Under the pieces are notes generated by a model. It ran no database searches and was not told the DNA's origin. It worked only from the letters and a program-made list of their open reading frames with translations. Both the position numbers and the translations under genes were made by a program. DNA of 48,128 nucleotides, taken from the NCBI GenBank assembly GCA_937921595.1, contig CAKZTD010000030.1:1-48128 (forward strand). The letters run 5' to 3'. How positions within the stretch are numbered: position 1 is the stretch's first letter; every line of letters starts with the position of its first letter. Shown here piece by piece: positions 7,802 to 16,962 of the stretch. Source of the DNA: an uncultured Saprospiraceae bacterium. Its GTDB lineage: Bacteria > Bacteroidota > Bacteroidia > Chitinophagales > Saprospiraceae.

Positions 7802-8494
7802 TTAAGCAAGAATCATTAGCGCTAAAAACTGAGTTACAAAACCAATTAAAAATCCGATATAAAGATCTTTCGGTTCATGAGCCCCAAGGAATAAGCGAGA
7901 TGTTCCAACTCCTCCACAGATCAAAATAACAAGCATCAATAAACTGTGCATACTCATTTGAAAAGCATTGGACCCGATATTAAAAATAAAGCTCTCATAA
8001 CTAAGTCGAAACATAGTAATCACTACCATACCAAGAAGTCCTCCTACACCAACTGCATGCATACTTACTTTAGAAAAGAGGTTGATAAAAAAAGCTACAA
8101 ACAAGCCTATCGTTGCTCCCAAACCACAGACTTTAAATTCGATTGGAATATCCGGATTATGATGGATGTTGATATAAATCCAGAGATAAAAAACACCGGT
8201 TAGAATATATGGCCCGATACGTTCATTTTTCTCCTTGAGCTCGATAGAAGAAACTAAACCTAAAGCGCTCATTAAAAAAACGGAAAATGCAGGTATCAGA
8301 AAAGTCGACAAAAATACCATTAAAACAAAAACATCTTTATTACCAAGAATACTTAATCCAAAAGAATATGGATTGATAACCAAGAGTAAAGCCAACATGT
8401 AGGTAAACATCAAGAGGGGATGAAAAACTACAGAAAAGAAATACGCAAAAAAGCGGGATATCAAATTCATTATTTTATTCTTCTTTTTCTTCAA
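7802..8494 (-). CDS. PAP2-superfamily membrane protein
   Basis: A multi-pass membrane protein of up to 230 residues related to the PAP2 phosphatases, which remove phosphate from lipid phosphates such as undecaprenyl pyrophosphate. The third signature motif is complete: Ser199-Arg200, His206 and Asp210 in SRLFLGAHEPKD. A SMH segment (144-146) stands where the second motif (usually SGH) is expected. The first motif is only weakly present in KEKNERIGP (88-95). The longest frame overlaps the upstream OmpA-like gene by 20 bases; the internal ATG at 8470, four bases after that gene's stop, removes eight Lys-rich residues and is the likelier start. Phosphatase activity is plausible but unproven because motif 1 is degenerate. 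Confidence 0.75.
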   Translation of the reverse strand: MKKKKNKIMNLISRFFAYFFSVVFHPLLMFTYMLALLLVINPYSFGLSILGNKDVFVLMVFLSTFLIPAFSVFLMSALGLVSSIELKEKNERIGPYILTGVFYLWIYINIHHNPDIPIEFKVCGLGATIGLFVAFFINLFSKVSMHAVGVGGLLGMVVITMFRLSYESFIFNIGSNAFQMSMHSLLMLVILICGGVGTSRLFLGAHEPKDLYIGFLIGFVTQFLALMILA

Positions 8495-10142
8495 AGAGTT
8501 TTACAGAAGGTGCTGAGGTGTCAAGAATTTCAACTTCTACTCTTCGATTTTGTTTTCTCAATTCATCAGTGGAATTATCATTTACAGCTTTAGATGAACC
8601 ATAACCATAAGTTTCGATTCTATCTTCATCAATTTTATGCTTTCCAACCAGATAAGCTTTAATTGATTTTGCTCGATCTTCAGAAAGCTTTACCAGCAAA
8701 TCCTCTTCTCCTTGGTTATCGGTATGTCCAGAGATTTTCACTCTAAGAAATTCATTTTCTTTAAACATATCCGCCAGCTGATTCAATGCTGGAAATGATT
8801 TCTCTAACACCAATGCTTTAGACTGTGCAAAGTAAATATTTTCTAGCTTAATTTTTTCACCCACAATTAATTCCTCCGGATCAATATACAAATCCAGATT
8901 ATACGGTTTGAAATAAACATTTGATCGTTTAAAAAATACCGTCTCTTCTTTCCCACTAAATCCTAATTTATTTGCTCCGAGAGAAAACAAAATACCTTTA
9001 GGAACCATCACCTCATAATACCCATCATCAGAAACATAAAGGTTTTTATATTCAGAACTTTGTGGTCCAGATAAAACTTTACCTGACATGATTTTCTTTG
9101 TCTTTGCATTAAAAATCCTACCTTTCACCAAAACACCTGGCGGGTTTGGAGGAGAAATTTTCGCTCTAAAAATATCACTAGATCCATCTCTTTTTGACGT
9201 AAAATATAAAAATCCTGTCGCCGCATTAAAAAACGGTTGACTATCATCAGAAGGAGAGTTGATGGGCTTTACAAATCGACGAGGTCGTTTCCAATCCTGC
9301 CAAGTATCATCCTTTCTTTCAATCATAAAAAGATCCATTCCAGTTCCTGGTCCTTTTCGATTAGACGCAAAAAACAAAATGCGGTTATCATCTGAAAGAA
9401 AAGGAGTAGATTCTCGATAAGTAGAATTGACTTTATAACCTAAGTTTTTCGGCTCACTCCATTGACGATGTCCTTTTTTAAATGAAACATAAAGATCCGA
9501 TTCGCCATAAGAATCGCCTCGCTGCATCGCCAAGACCATCACTGCCCCATCATTACTAATCATCATGCTCACTTCTGAACCCAAATTATAAAAGCCTTCA
9601 ATTTCTATTGGTTCAGGAAAAGACCAAGTTCCATCTGATTGTTTTCTAACAATCGAAAAACCTTTACTCATTCCTCCATCTTCATTAAACTTATTGATGA
9701 TCACCAATTCGTTAGCAGAAGGAGTAATCGCACAAACACTATTCGGCAGTGCATTATTCAAAGGATAAGGTGGATGACTTATCTGATCGAAAGTATCTTC
9801 TACGCTTTCTGCAATCCAGATGTCTTGATTAAAATCAGATTTTTCAGGATCATAGACACTTCGTCTCGCGATTTCTGTATAGACAGACTGCAAATAAGAT
9901 TTGTATTTATAATCTTCCATCGTTACAGAAAGATCTTCTCCTTTTTCAACCAACGTTTTATTAAAATCAGGATATCCCATCCGAGTAAAATAAAGGGTCT
10001 TTCCATAAACATCGATTACGGGGGAGATCTCATCATATTCACTATTGATGTTGCCTTCCAGCTTTTCAACAGTAAATCTCTGACCGAAAAGGCTAAGAGA
10101 TATAATAAAACAAAAAAACAAGTTTGAAGATATTTTTTTCAT
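8475..10142 (-). CDS. OmpA-family protein with PD40 propeller, PorE-like
   Basis: A 555-residue exported protein. A signal peptide (about residues 1-20, ending SLFGQ) precedes WD40-like PD40 beta-propeller repeats (about 25-330) with motifs such as FASNRKGPGTGMDLF and YFTSKRDGSSDIF. A carboxypeptidase-regulatory-like beta domain (about 335-420) and a C-terminal OmpA peptidoglycan-binding domain follow, with SGHTDNQG, LSEDRAKSI and RKQNRRVEVEIL. This order resembles the T9SS component PorE except that the usual N-terminal TPR part is missing. It likely links a secretion or envelope complex to the cell wall in the periplasm. It is first in a two-gene unit with the PAP2-like gene. Paralogues of this architecture are common in Bacteroidota, so the PorE label is tentative. 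Confidence 0.85.
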   Translation of the reverse strand: MKKISSNLFFCFIISLSLFGQRFTVEKLEGNINSEYDEISPVIDVYGKTLYFTRMGYPDFNKTLVEKGEDLSVTMEDYKYKSYLQSVYTEIARRSVYDPEKSDFNQDIWIAESVEDTFDQISHPPYPLNNALPNSVCAITPSANELVIINKFNEDGGMSKGFSIVRKQSDGTWSFPEPIEIEGFYNLGSEVSMMISNDGAVMVLAMQRGDSYGESDLYVSFKKGHRQWSEPKNLGYKVNSTYRESTPFLSDDNRILFFASNRKGPGTGMDLFMIERKDDTWQDWKRPRRFVKPINSPSDDSQPFFNAATGFLYFTSKRDGSSDIFRAKISPPNPPGVLVKGRIFNAKTKKIMSGKVLSGPQSSEYKNLYVSDDGYYEVMVPKGILFSLGANKLGFSGKEETVFFKRSNVYFKPYNLDLYIDPEELIVGEKIKLENIYFAQSKALVLEKSFPALNQLADMFKENEFLRVKISGHTDNQGEEDLLVKLSEDRAKSIKAYLVGKHKIDEDRIETYGYGSSKAVNDNSTDELRKQNRRVEVEILDTSAPSVKLFEEKEE

Positions 10143-10319
10143 TTCCAGTAGATTCTTCTTTGTCTGATTAGCCCAACAAACAGATATTGAACTATACTTA
10201 AATTTACATTTAAAATGTTTTCATCAGCTAGGTGGAAGTGATATAATACAAAGGTACTTTCTTGAACTAGAGTATCCAAAGCAATGAAACCCTTTTTAAT
10301 TATAAAATCCTACGATAAT

Positions 10320-11942
10320 TTACAGGAATAGTGACGCAAATTGGAAGGTTTTTCCATCAAAAAGCCCTTTATCACTTAATTTCAACTCGGGGATGACTAG
10401 TAAAGCCATAAAAGACAACGTCATAAACGGCGCGTTTAATGTGGTCCCGAGGTTTTCTTTTGCAAATAAATCTATTTCAGCATAAGATTCTCCAACCTCT
10501 ATTCCTCCCTGATCAGACATTATTCCAGCCACTGGCAAGGGAAGAATTTTCGATTCTTCACTAGAAACCGCAGCAATTCCGCCTTTACTCTCGATCAATA
10601 GGTTAACCGCTTTACAAATAGATTCATCATCTACACCAACCGCAATAATATTATGAGAGTCATGACCAACACAAGAAGCGATCGCTCCTTTTTTTAGATT
10701 GAAATTTTTAATAAAAGCGATCGCAGGTTTCGTATCCTCATAACGGTTAACTACTGTCATTTTTAAAACATCCTGCTCAATGTCTGATTGAGCAAAACCA
10801 TCTATATTATTTACTGGAGCGATTAAAGAATTCGTGACAATTTCGCCGTTGATTGCTTCGATCACTCGGATACTTTCACCTTCTACTGCAATCTGAAAAT
10901 CTTTTTCCCTTTTTGGGTTTGCCAGGAAATTATTAATCACTTTCACTGGCGAAGTTTTAATAAAACTTTCCCCCGCTTTAGCTAGAAGCTGTCCATCAAT
11001 GTAAGTCTCTTTGACTTTGAATGTTTTTAGATCTTCGACAATTATAAAATCTGCAGGATCGCCTTCTTTTAAAAGGCCAACATTTAGGTTATAATGTTTC
11101 ACCGGATTTATACAAGCTGCTTTTAAAACATCAAAAACAAAATGCCCTTTTTCTAATGCCCTAACAACCAATTGATTGATATGCCCTTCGATCAAATCAT
11201 CCGGATGTTTATCATCAGAGCAAAACATAATCCGATCCGAATGTTCTGATAAAAGCGGAATTAAAGCTTCGAAATTTTTTGCAGCACTACCTTCTCTGAT
11301 CAAGATCTTCATTCCAAGGCCTAATTTCTCCAGCGCCTCTTCATAAGTAAAACATTCATGATCGGTTGAAATTCCGGCGTCAATATATTTTTTAGCATCC
11401 GCCCCTCTAAGTCCTGGAGCATGACCGTCAACTGGTTTCCCTAAACGATGGGCTATAGCAATCTTCGCCATTACGTCTTTATCTTCAAACAAAACTCCTG
11501 GGTAATTCATCATTTCTGCCAGGTATAAAATATCCGGATTTTTCAAAAGGGTTTCAATATCTTCCACGCCGATAATTGCCCCTGCACTTTCAAAGCTAGT
11601 TGCAGGTACACAAGAAGGTGCTCCAAAATTAAATTTGAAAGGAACAGTTTTTCCATTCTCGATCATATACTCTACACCAGCTACCCCCATTACATTTGCG
11701 ATTTCATGTGGGTCAGAAACGGTTGCAACGGTTCCATGACAGACTGCGAGTTTTGCAAATTCCGAAGGGACTAGCATGGAACTTTCAATATGAACATGTG
11801 CATCTACAAAGCCTGGTAAAATAAATTGATCACTTTCACCAGCTTTCGCTTCGATCGAAAGGATTCTTCCGTTTTCGATGCTTATTTCTCCAAAAAAAAT
11901 ATTCTGTCTTTCTATATCGATTATATTACCTTGTACTTTCAT
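10320..11942 (-). CDS. ade: Adenine deaminase
   Basis: Converts adenine to hypoxanthine and ammonia in purine salvage; cytosolic. The 540-residue protein belongs to the AdeC-type amidohydrolases. The metal-binding [13 protein letters not shown] (His49, His51) and [11 protein letters not shown] signatures, DGHAPGL and the late [11 protein letters not shown] segment are all intact. The C-terminal family-specific part contains [15 protein letters not shown] and GIAAVSSEE. Length and motif spacing are normal. The gene stands alone, divergent from the MscS gene with 66 bases between the two starts. No purine riboswitch-like structure was evident in that short region. Confidence 0.95.
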   Translation of the reverse strand: MKVQGNIIDIERQNIFFGEISIENGRILSIEAKAGESDQFILPGFVDAHVHIESSMLVPSEFAKLAVCHGTVATVSDPHEIANVMGVAGVEYMIENGKTVPFKFNFGAPSCVPATSFESAGAIIGVEDIETLLKNPDILYLAEMMNYPGVLFEDKDVMAKIAIAHRLGKPVDGHAPGLRGADAKKYIDAGISTDHECFTYEEALEKLGLGMKILIREGSAAKNFEALIPLLSEHSDRIMFCSDDKHPDDLIEGHINQLVVRALEKGHFVFDVLKAACINPVKHYNLNVGLLKEGDPADFIIVEDLKTFKVKETYIDGQLLAKAGESFIKTSPVKVINNFLANPKREKDFQIAVEGESIRVIEAINGEIVTNSLIAPVNNIDGFAQSDIEQDVLKMTVVNRYEDTKPAIAFIKNFNLKKGAIASCVGHDSHNIIAVGVDDESICKAVNLLIESKGGIAAVSSEESKILPLPVAGIMSDQGGIEVGESYAEIDLFAKENLGTTLNAPFMTLSFMALLVIPELKLSDKGLFDGKTFQFASLFL

Positions 11943-12008
11943 GAATGGTGTGATATTATAGATTGTTTTTATACTTTTATGATACGCTAACCCTCCAGCT
12001 AAAATATT

Positions 12009-13316
12009 ATGGATTTTTTAAATCAATTTTTTTTCAATATCGGCGACAAAGACTTTACCTATCTGGATATCATAGCTGGTTCCATTACGATAATCGTCTG
12101 TATTAGTTTATACTTTTTTATTGTAAAAAAATTACTACCTCGTGTTTTCGGAAAAACACCGGAACAATTAAAAAATAAAAACAAAGTCAATCGGCTCATT
12201 CTGATTATTTTCTTTTTAATTCTTTTAATTGGCTTAAGCTGGAGTCTGGGTTTAGATTACATCTTATACGAGACGAACAAAATTACGATTAGTATTACAA
12301 CTATTCTAAAAGTCATCTTAATTATTGAATTTGCTCGCCTTCTCGATTGGTTCTTTTCTAAGTTTTTGATTTACAATTATGAAAAAAGTAGGGAAGGAAT
12401 TGAGGAAAAAGACTCCTCTCCTAAGAATGAATTTAACGAAAAGCAAATCTCTCAGAATGTCCAATACGCTTTATATGTATTAGCGATCATTCTGATAATC
12501 CAAAACTTCAATGATCATATCTTTAACATTGGAAGTTTTGAACTAAAACTCTCTGGAATTTTTACCGTCATCTTTATCATTTTAATTGCTCGACTTTCAG
12601 CGTGGATCATTACGAAGCTTGTCTTGTTCAGTTATTTTAGAAAGAGCGAAGTTGATCAGGGTTCTCAATATGCAATCAATCAATTTGTAAAATACATCAT
12701 TTATGTCATCGCCTTTTTCATCTCTGCTCAAGCCTTAGGTCTTGAAATGACGGTATTACTGGGGGGAATGGCAGCCCTATTGGTTGGTGTTGGATTAGGC
12801 TTACAGCAGACTTTCAATGACCTCTTTTCAGGTATCATCTTGCTAACAGAACGAACGGTCGAAATTGGGCAGATGATAGAAATCGAAGGTTTGGTTGGTA
12901 CAGTAAAGCACATCGGGTTAAGGACTTCGATCGTCGAAACCAGAGACAATGTCACCGTCATCGTTCCCAATTCAAAACTCATCACCGACAAAGTGATCAA
13001 CTGGAGTCATTATGATGACAAGGTTCGTTTTAATATTTCAGTAGGAGTAGCTTACGGTTCAGATACCCAAACGGTCAAAGATGTTTTAATTCAAGTTGCA
13101 AAAGACAATATTTATGTTTTAGAATTCCCCGCACCTATCGTTCGTTTTACAAATTTTGGAGATTCTTCTTTGGATTTCGAATTGCATTTTTGGTCTCGAA
13201 ACTTTGTCGTTATCGAAGATATAAAAAGTGATATTCGTTTCGAAATCGATAAAGCTTTCCGAGAGAACAACATCACGATACCATTCCCTCAGCGAGATGT
13301 TTGGATGAAGAAATAA
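12009..13316 (+). CDS. MscS-family small-conductance mechanosensitive channel
   Basis: A 435-residue inner-membrane channel that opens under membrane tension to release solutes. About five to six hydrophobic segments occupy residues 18-260, more than the three of classical MscS. The pore helix region [20 protein letters not shown] (about 250-269) is followed by the cytoplasmic beta domain with [23 protein letters not shown] and NWSHYD. The C-terminal alpha/beta part ends with PFPQRDVWM, typical for the family. It is divergent from ade. All signature stretches are intact, so an active channel is likely; ion preference cannot be read. Confidence 0.93.
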   Translation: MDFLNQFFFNIGDKDFTYLDIIAGSITIIVCISLYFFIVKKLLPRVFGKTPEQLKNKNKVNRLILIIFFLILLIGLSWSLGLDYILYETNKITISITTILKVILIIEFARLLDWFFSKFLIYNYEKSREGIEEKDSSPKNEFNEKQISQNVQYALYVLAIILIIQNFNDHIFNIGSFELKLSGIFTVIFIILIARLSAWIITKLVLFSYFRKSEVDQGSQYAINQFVKYIIYVIAFFISAQALGLEMTVLLGGMAALLVGVGLGLQQTFNDLFSGIILLTERTVEIGQMIEIEGLVGTVKHIGLRTSIVETRDNVTVIVPNSKLITDKVINWSHYDDKVRFNISVGVAYGSDTQTVKDVLIQVAKDNIYVLEFPAPIVRFTNFGDSSLDFELHFWSRNFVVIEDIKSDIRFEIDKAFRENNITIPFPQRDVWMKK

Positions 13317-13685
13317 AGATCCTGAAAAAGACAAAGAGCAGATATTCAAGTTTCGTCTCCCCAAAAGAGACACCCAATAAGAATCCGACCATTTAGTTTT
13401 ATTCCCCACAAAATGTAACCTATCTGCGTTAAACAATAGTTAAAAAAGCAAAGCCTTAGCAACGTTTAAGCTATTAAATACGCTCTTTTAATGGAAAATC
13501 AGCTCCCGAAGGGCAAAATCGCCTGTTTCTGCTTGTTACCTAGCGATAATCTGAAAGTCTAATTTCATGAAAGCTTACAATAAAATTGTACTTTTGGCAG
13601 ATATAATTAGGAAGACTTTAAAGGCATTTGATAAGGCCTTAGTTTTTATAAAAAATTTAGAATCATTAAAATAAATCACCACACA
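13317..13685. other. Intergenic region with candidate ompH promoter
   Basis: About 370 bases between the MscS and ompH genes. Apart from the TACTTTTG box at 13589-13596 I see no gene, repeat or strong hairpin. A minus-strand open frame crossing it overlaps the end of the MscS gene and looks like a shadow. Confidence 0.5.
13589..13596 (+). promoter_or_regulatory. Bacteroidota-type -7 box (TACTTTTG) ahead of the ompH pair
   Basis: Matches TAnnTTTG, about 117 bases before the likely ATG at 13713. TTTC at 13563-13566 stands in for the -33 TTTG at a spacing of 22. This would give a fairly long leader. Confidence 0.4.
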
Positions 13686-13712
13686 ATGATGAATTCAATA
13701 ACACTTAAAGAA

Positions 13713-14225
13713 ATGAGTAAAAAAATATTATTTGCATTTGTATTGGTTTCCATGTTTGCCTTTACTACTGACGCTCAAAAAATTGCATACGTTGATATCA
13801 ACAAGGTTTTAAACAGCATGGATGACTACAAATCAGCGCAAAAGAAAATCGATGACGAAGCAGCAAAATGGAGAAGAGAGATCGCTGAAGAATATGACAT
13901 CATTAAAGGTATGTATAATAAGTATCAGGCTGAACAAGTATTACTTAGTGATGAGGTTCGCCGACAGAAAGAAGATGAGATCATGAACAAAGAGAATGCT
14001 GTCCGGGACATGCAAAAGAACAAATTTGGTCCTGAAGGCGCTTTATTTAAAAAACGTCAAGAATTGGTTCGTCCGATCCAAGATAAAGTATACACTGCTA
14101 TCGAAGACTATGCAAATAGCAAAGGGTACGACTTTATTTTTGACAAAGGATCAGCATCGGGGATGATTTTCTCAAACCCGAAATATGATAAAACAGAAGA
14201 CCTCATGAAAGAATTAGGTCTATAA
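13713..14225 (+). CDS. OmpH/Skp-family periplasmic chaperone (first copy)
   Basis: A periplasmic chaperone that in known members holds unfolded outer-membrane proteins for insertion by BamA. I start it at the ATG at 13713, because the signal peptide MSKKILFAFVLVSMFAFTTD, with cleavage after DAQ, begins there. The frame extends back to 13686 and would add nine residues without a signal character. The mature part opens with KIAYVDINKVLNSM, the OmpH hallmark, followed by a long charged coiled coil (tentacle, about 35-115) and a closing KGYDFIFDKG strand. It is followed by a second ompH and murI. In many Bacteroidota bamA lies just upstream of this set; here it does not. Confidence 0.92.
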   Translation: MSKKILFAFVLVSMFAFTTDAQKIAYVDINKVLNSMDDYKSAQKKIDDEAAKWRREIAEEYDIIKGMYNKYQAEQVLLSDEVRRQKEDEIMNKENAVRDMQKNKFGPEGALFKKRQELVRPIQDKVYTAIEDYANSKGYDFIFDKGSASGMIFSNPKYDKTEDLMKELGL

Positions 14226-14251
14226 ATTAAAAGATAAAGGCTAAAAAGTCT

Positions 14252-14259
14252 TATTTTTG
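14252..14259 (+). promoter_or_regulatory. Bacteroidota-type -7 box (TATTTTTG) ahead of the second ompH
   Basis: Matches TAnnTTTG, 86 bases before the second ompH ATG and 27 bases after the first ompH stop. No good -33 element is visible. It suggests the second copy and murI may have a separate promoter. Confidence 0.35.
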
Positions 14260-14344
14260 CAATCCTTTGGAACACACATGAGGCTAGACTCGAAAAGATT
14301 TTTTAAAACCTCATTACAATTCGTAAATACAAAATAGAATATTC

Positions 14345-14872
14345 ATGAAGAAGTTAATTAAAATAAGTTTTTTATTCCTTGCTTTCGCTGCAATGACGAC
14401 TACCGTAAATGCACAACAGTTTGGATATGTTTTCTCTATGCAAATCATTGCTGAATTTCCAGAGACGAAACAAGCGGATACTAATTTAGAGACATTACAG
14501 AAACAGCTTCAAAAACAATTTGAAGATATGTATGCTGGTGCTCAACAAAAAGCTCAAAAGTTTCAGACTGATTTCGAAAGCGGAATATTATCTCCACTTC
14601 AACAACAAGAAGCTCAGGCAACTATGCAAGCTGAAGAGAAAAAGATCTTAGCTTTCCAAAAAGAAATCCAAAGTAAGATTGAAAAGAAAAGAGAAACCTT
14701 ATACAGTCCGATCTTGGAAAAAGTAGATTCAGCAATCAAAGAAGTTGCTAAAGAAGATGGATTGACTATGGTTTTCAATGCGGATATGCAAGTATTACTT
14801 TATGCAGATGAATCAACTAACATCACCAATAAAGTAAGAGCGAAATTAGGAATGGCTCCAATCGCAAACTAA
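14345..14872 (+). CDS. OmpH/Skp-family periplasmic chaperone (second copy)
   Basis: A second Skp-like chaperone, 175 residues. The signal peptide covers about residues 1-24 (cleavage after VNAQ). The mature start QFGYVFSMQIIAEFPE is the divergent OmpH beta strand. A Gln/Lys-rich coiled coil spans roughly 45-130 and a C-terminal GLTMVFNADMQVLLYAD strand closes the fold. It is only loosely similar to the first copy in sequence, so the pair is an old duplication. It lies 119 bases after the first copy and its stop abuts the murI start, so murI is translated from the same message. Confidence 0.92.
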   Translation: MKKLIKISFLFLAFAAMTTTVNAQQFGYVFSMQIIAEFPETKQADTNLETLQKQLQKQFEDMYAGAQQKAQKFQTDFESGILSPLQQQEAQATMQAEEKKILAFQKEIQSKIEKKRETLYSPILEKVDSAIKEVAKEDGLTMVFNADMQVLLYADESTNITNKVRAKLGMAPIAN

Positions 14873-15688
14873 TTGATAAAAGATCATAAAAAAACTCAAC
14901 CTATAGGAGTCTTTGACTCCGGCATTGGCGGCTTAACGGTCGCCAATGCTATTTTCAGCCACTTGCCTCAAGAGGAAATCATCTATTTCGGAGATACTTT
15001 CCACCTTCCTTACGGAGAAAAATCTGCTGATGCGATACGTTATTACAGTCTCAAGATTGTTAAGTTTTTATTAGAAAAAAATTGCAAGATGATCGTTATC
15101 GCTTGCAACTCTGCATCTTCTGCCGCCTACAAAGTTTTACTCGATTTTTATGAAGGCCAAGCTCTTTTCATCAATGTCATTGATCCTTTGGTCGAAGCAG
15201 TAGCTAATCACAATGAATACAAAAAGGTAGGGATCATTGCTACCAAAGCAACAATCAGATCCAATATCTACAAACACAAATTATTAGAAGCAAGGCCATC
15301 CTTAAAAGTCGAAAGCTTAGCAACACCTTTATTGGTTCCAATGATTGAAGAAGGTTTTTTCAATGACAACATCAGCGATGCAGTCATTGAAAAATATTTA
15401 TCTAATCCGATATTTGAAAACATTGATGCTTTGTTACTCGCCTGTACACATTATCCTTTGATTAGAAAAAATATAGAAGCCTACTTTCAGCAAAAAGTAA
15501 AAATCTACGATTCAAATGATGTAGTTGTTCATGCTATTCGAGAAAAACTTCAGCAATTTGATTTGCTAAATGACTCCACTCCAAAACCACCTAAATTTTT
15601 CGTTTCTGACTACACTACATCCTTTGAAGAAACGACCAATTTTTTTTATAAAGAATCAATTGATTTGGAGTATTGTCCAATTTGGTAA
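14873..15688 (+). CDS. murI: Glutamate racemase
   Basis: Makes D-glutamate for peptidoglycan in the cytosol. The 271-residue protein has GVFDSGIGGLTV near the N-terminus, the first catalytic cysteine Cys78 in IACNSAS and the second, Cys191, in LLACTHYPLI; both are intact. The only usable start is TTG at 14873, directly after the TAA of the second ompH gene. No ATG occurs before essential residues, so a coupled TTG start is the best reading. The ompH-ompH-murI order is a recurring Bacteroidota arrangement tying wall precursor and outer-membrane assembly genes together. Confidence 0.95.
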   Translation: MIKDHKKTQPIGVFDSGIGGLTVANAIFSHLPQEEIIYFGDTFHLPYGEKSADAIRYYSLKIVKFLLEKNCKMIVIACNSASSAAYKVLLDFYEGQALFINVIDPLVEAVANHNEYKKVGIIATKATIRSNIYKHKLLEARPSLKVESLATPLLVPMIEEGFFNDNISDAVIEKYLSNPIFENIDALLLACTHYPLIRKNIEAYFQQKVKIYDSNDVVVHAIREKLQQFDLLNDSTPKPPKFFVSDYTTSFEETTNFFYKESIDLEYCPIW

Positions 15689-15720
15689 ACGCCTTTTATT
15701 ATTTGCTGACTCCTTAATTT

Positions 15721-15745
15721 CTAGACGACAATTCTAGTCGTCTAG
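15721..15745. terminator. Hairpin downstream of murI
   Basis: CTAGACGAC (15721-15729) pairs perfectly with GTCGTCTAG (15737-15745) around seven bases, 32 bases after the murI stop. No T-run follows, so its terminator role is uncertain. Confidence 0.45.
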
Positions 15746-15890
15746 CCCAATAATTCATCTTGGATCATTTTTTTTCGACATAATTTTGAAAAGAGCCTTC
15801 GTTTTCGTGCATCATACCTTTAAAAAGTGTTTTTTTGTAGTACGAAATCCTAAACAATAATACAGAGGGACCTCATAGACGCAAACGAAC

Positions 15891-16949
15891 ATGTATACGG
15901 AGCTTCATACGCCAATTTTCATTCCACCAGAAGAGCTAGATGACTACCTCGATAGAGGCTGGTTTCGTATGGGGCAGATGATCTTTACCTGTCATATACT
16001 CTGCTTCAACAATGATGTATATTCCACCATCTGGATGAGATTGGATCTTCAGGATTTCGCCTTTAAAAAGAGAATGCGTAAGATTTTAAATCGTAACGAC
16101 CGACGTTTTAGAGTAGAGATCGGTGATCCTCATTTCGAAGGTGATCGACAAGCGCTTTACCAAAAACATAAACAAAGATTTGAAGGATACATCCCTGGAA
16201 CTTTAAGAGAATCTCTTTTCGGTTTAGAAGAAGACAATATCTATAACACCCGAGAGATTGCAGTTTATGATGGGGACCAATTGGTAGCAATCAGTTATTT
16301 TGATATAGGCTCAAAAAGCATGGCCAGTATCATGGGCTTATTTGATCCGGATTATCAAAAGCATAGCCTTGGAATTTACACCATGATCAAAGAAATAGAG
16401 TATGGTATGGAAAACAGGATTAGATATTATTACCCTGGCTATGTTGTTCCTGGTTACAAAAAATTTGATTATAAATTGCGGGTTGGTGATATGGACTTCT
16501 ATGATGTTCCAAGCAAATCATGGAAACCTTATGACCAACTAGCTGAACATAATTTACCTTCTGTTTTAATATATAAACAGCTGGCCGAACTTTCAAAGGC
16601 ATTTAAAGCAAATGGCTTGAACTACAAACAACTGACTTATCCTTTTTTCGATAAAGAGTTTTACGGTAACCAAGCAGAAGAACTTTTACAATCTCCACTC
16701 ATTATTGATTGCCGGATTGTCAATGAAGAAAATGCTTTTTACTTTGTAGAATACAACATCCAAGCTAAAAAATATATCCTTTATAAAGGTCAACGAATGT
16801 TTAATATGATCCCTGTTTTAGTTTCTTCTTTTTTAGAGCGATTCAGTCCTGAAGATAGTTGTCTTGACATGGTTCACCTGGAAGAAATACTTGTGGAATC
16901 TGTTGACACTAATGATATTATAGATGGTGTTTTAGAACTCTTAAGTTAA
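15891..16949 (+). CDS. Arginyl/leucyl-tRNA-protein transferase-like protein (ATE1/Bpt related)
   Basis: A 352-residue cytosolic protein resembling ATE1/Bpt transferases, which add Arg or Leu from tRNA to protein N-termini and so create N-degrons. The C-terminal GNAT-like domain shows MGLFDPDYQKHSLGIY (148-163) and YYYPGYVVPGYKKFDYK (179-195), both close to family signatures. The N-terminal part DRGWFRMGQMIF...RMRKILNRND aligns with the bacterial N-terminal domain, but the usual CPxCxxC cluster is reduced to Cys34-x3-Cys38. About 100 residues follow the usual C-terminal end and resemble nothing I know. It is followed after 13 bases by a LytTR regulator, probably in one operon. Its substrate is unknown, and it may not be a protein N-end transferase at all. 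Confidence 0.75.
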   Translation: MYTELHTPIFIPPEELDDYLDRGWFRMGQMIFTCHILCFNNDVYSTIWMRLDLQDFAFKKRMRKILNRNDRRFRVEIGDPHFEGDRQALYQKHKQRFEGYIPGTLRESLFGLEEDNIYNTREIAVYDGDQLVAISYFDIGSKSMASIMGLFDPDYQKHSLGIYTMIKEIEYGMENRIRYYYPGYVVPGYKKFDYKLRVGDMDFYDVPSKSWKPYDQLAEHNLPSVLIYKQLAELSKAFKANGLNYKQLTYPFFDKEFYGNQAEELLQSPLIIDCRIVNEENAFYFVEYNIQAKKYILYKGQRMFNMIPVLVSSFLERFSPEDSCLDMVHLEEILVESVDTNDIIDGVLELLS

Positions 16950-16962
16950 TATACCAATACTG

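Noticed and set aside
9639-10127. Plus-strand open frame of 162 codons opposite the OmpA-like gene
   Set aside because: It is antisense to a well-supported gene with clear domains and is a shadow frame, as are the other long antisense frames in the window.
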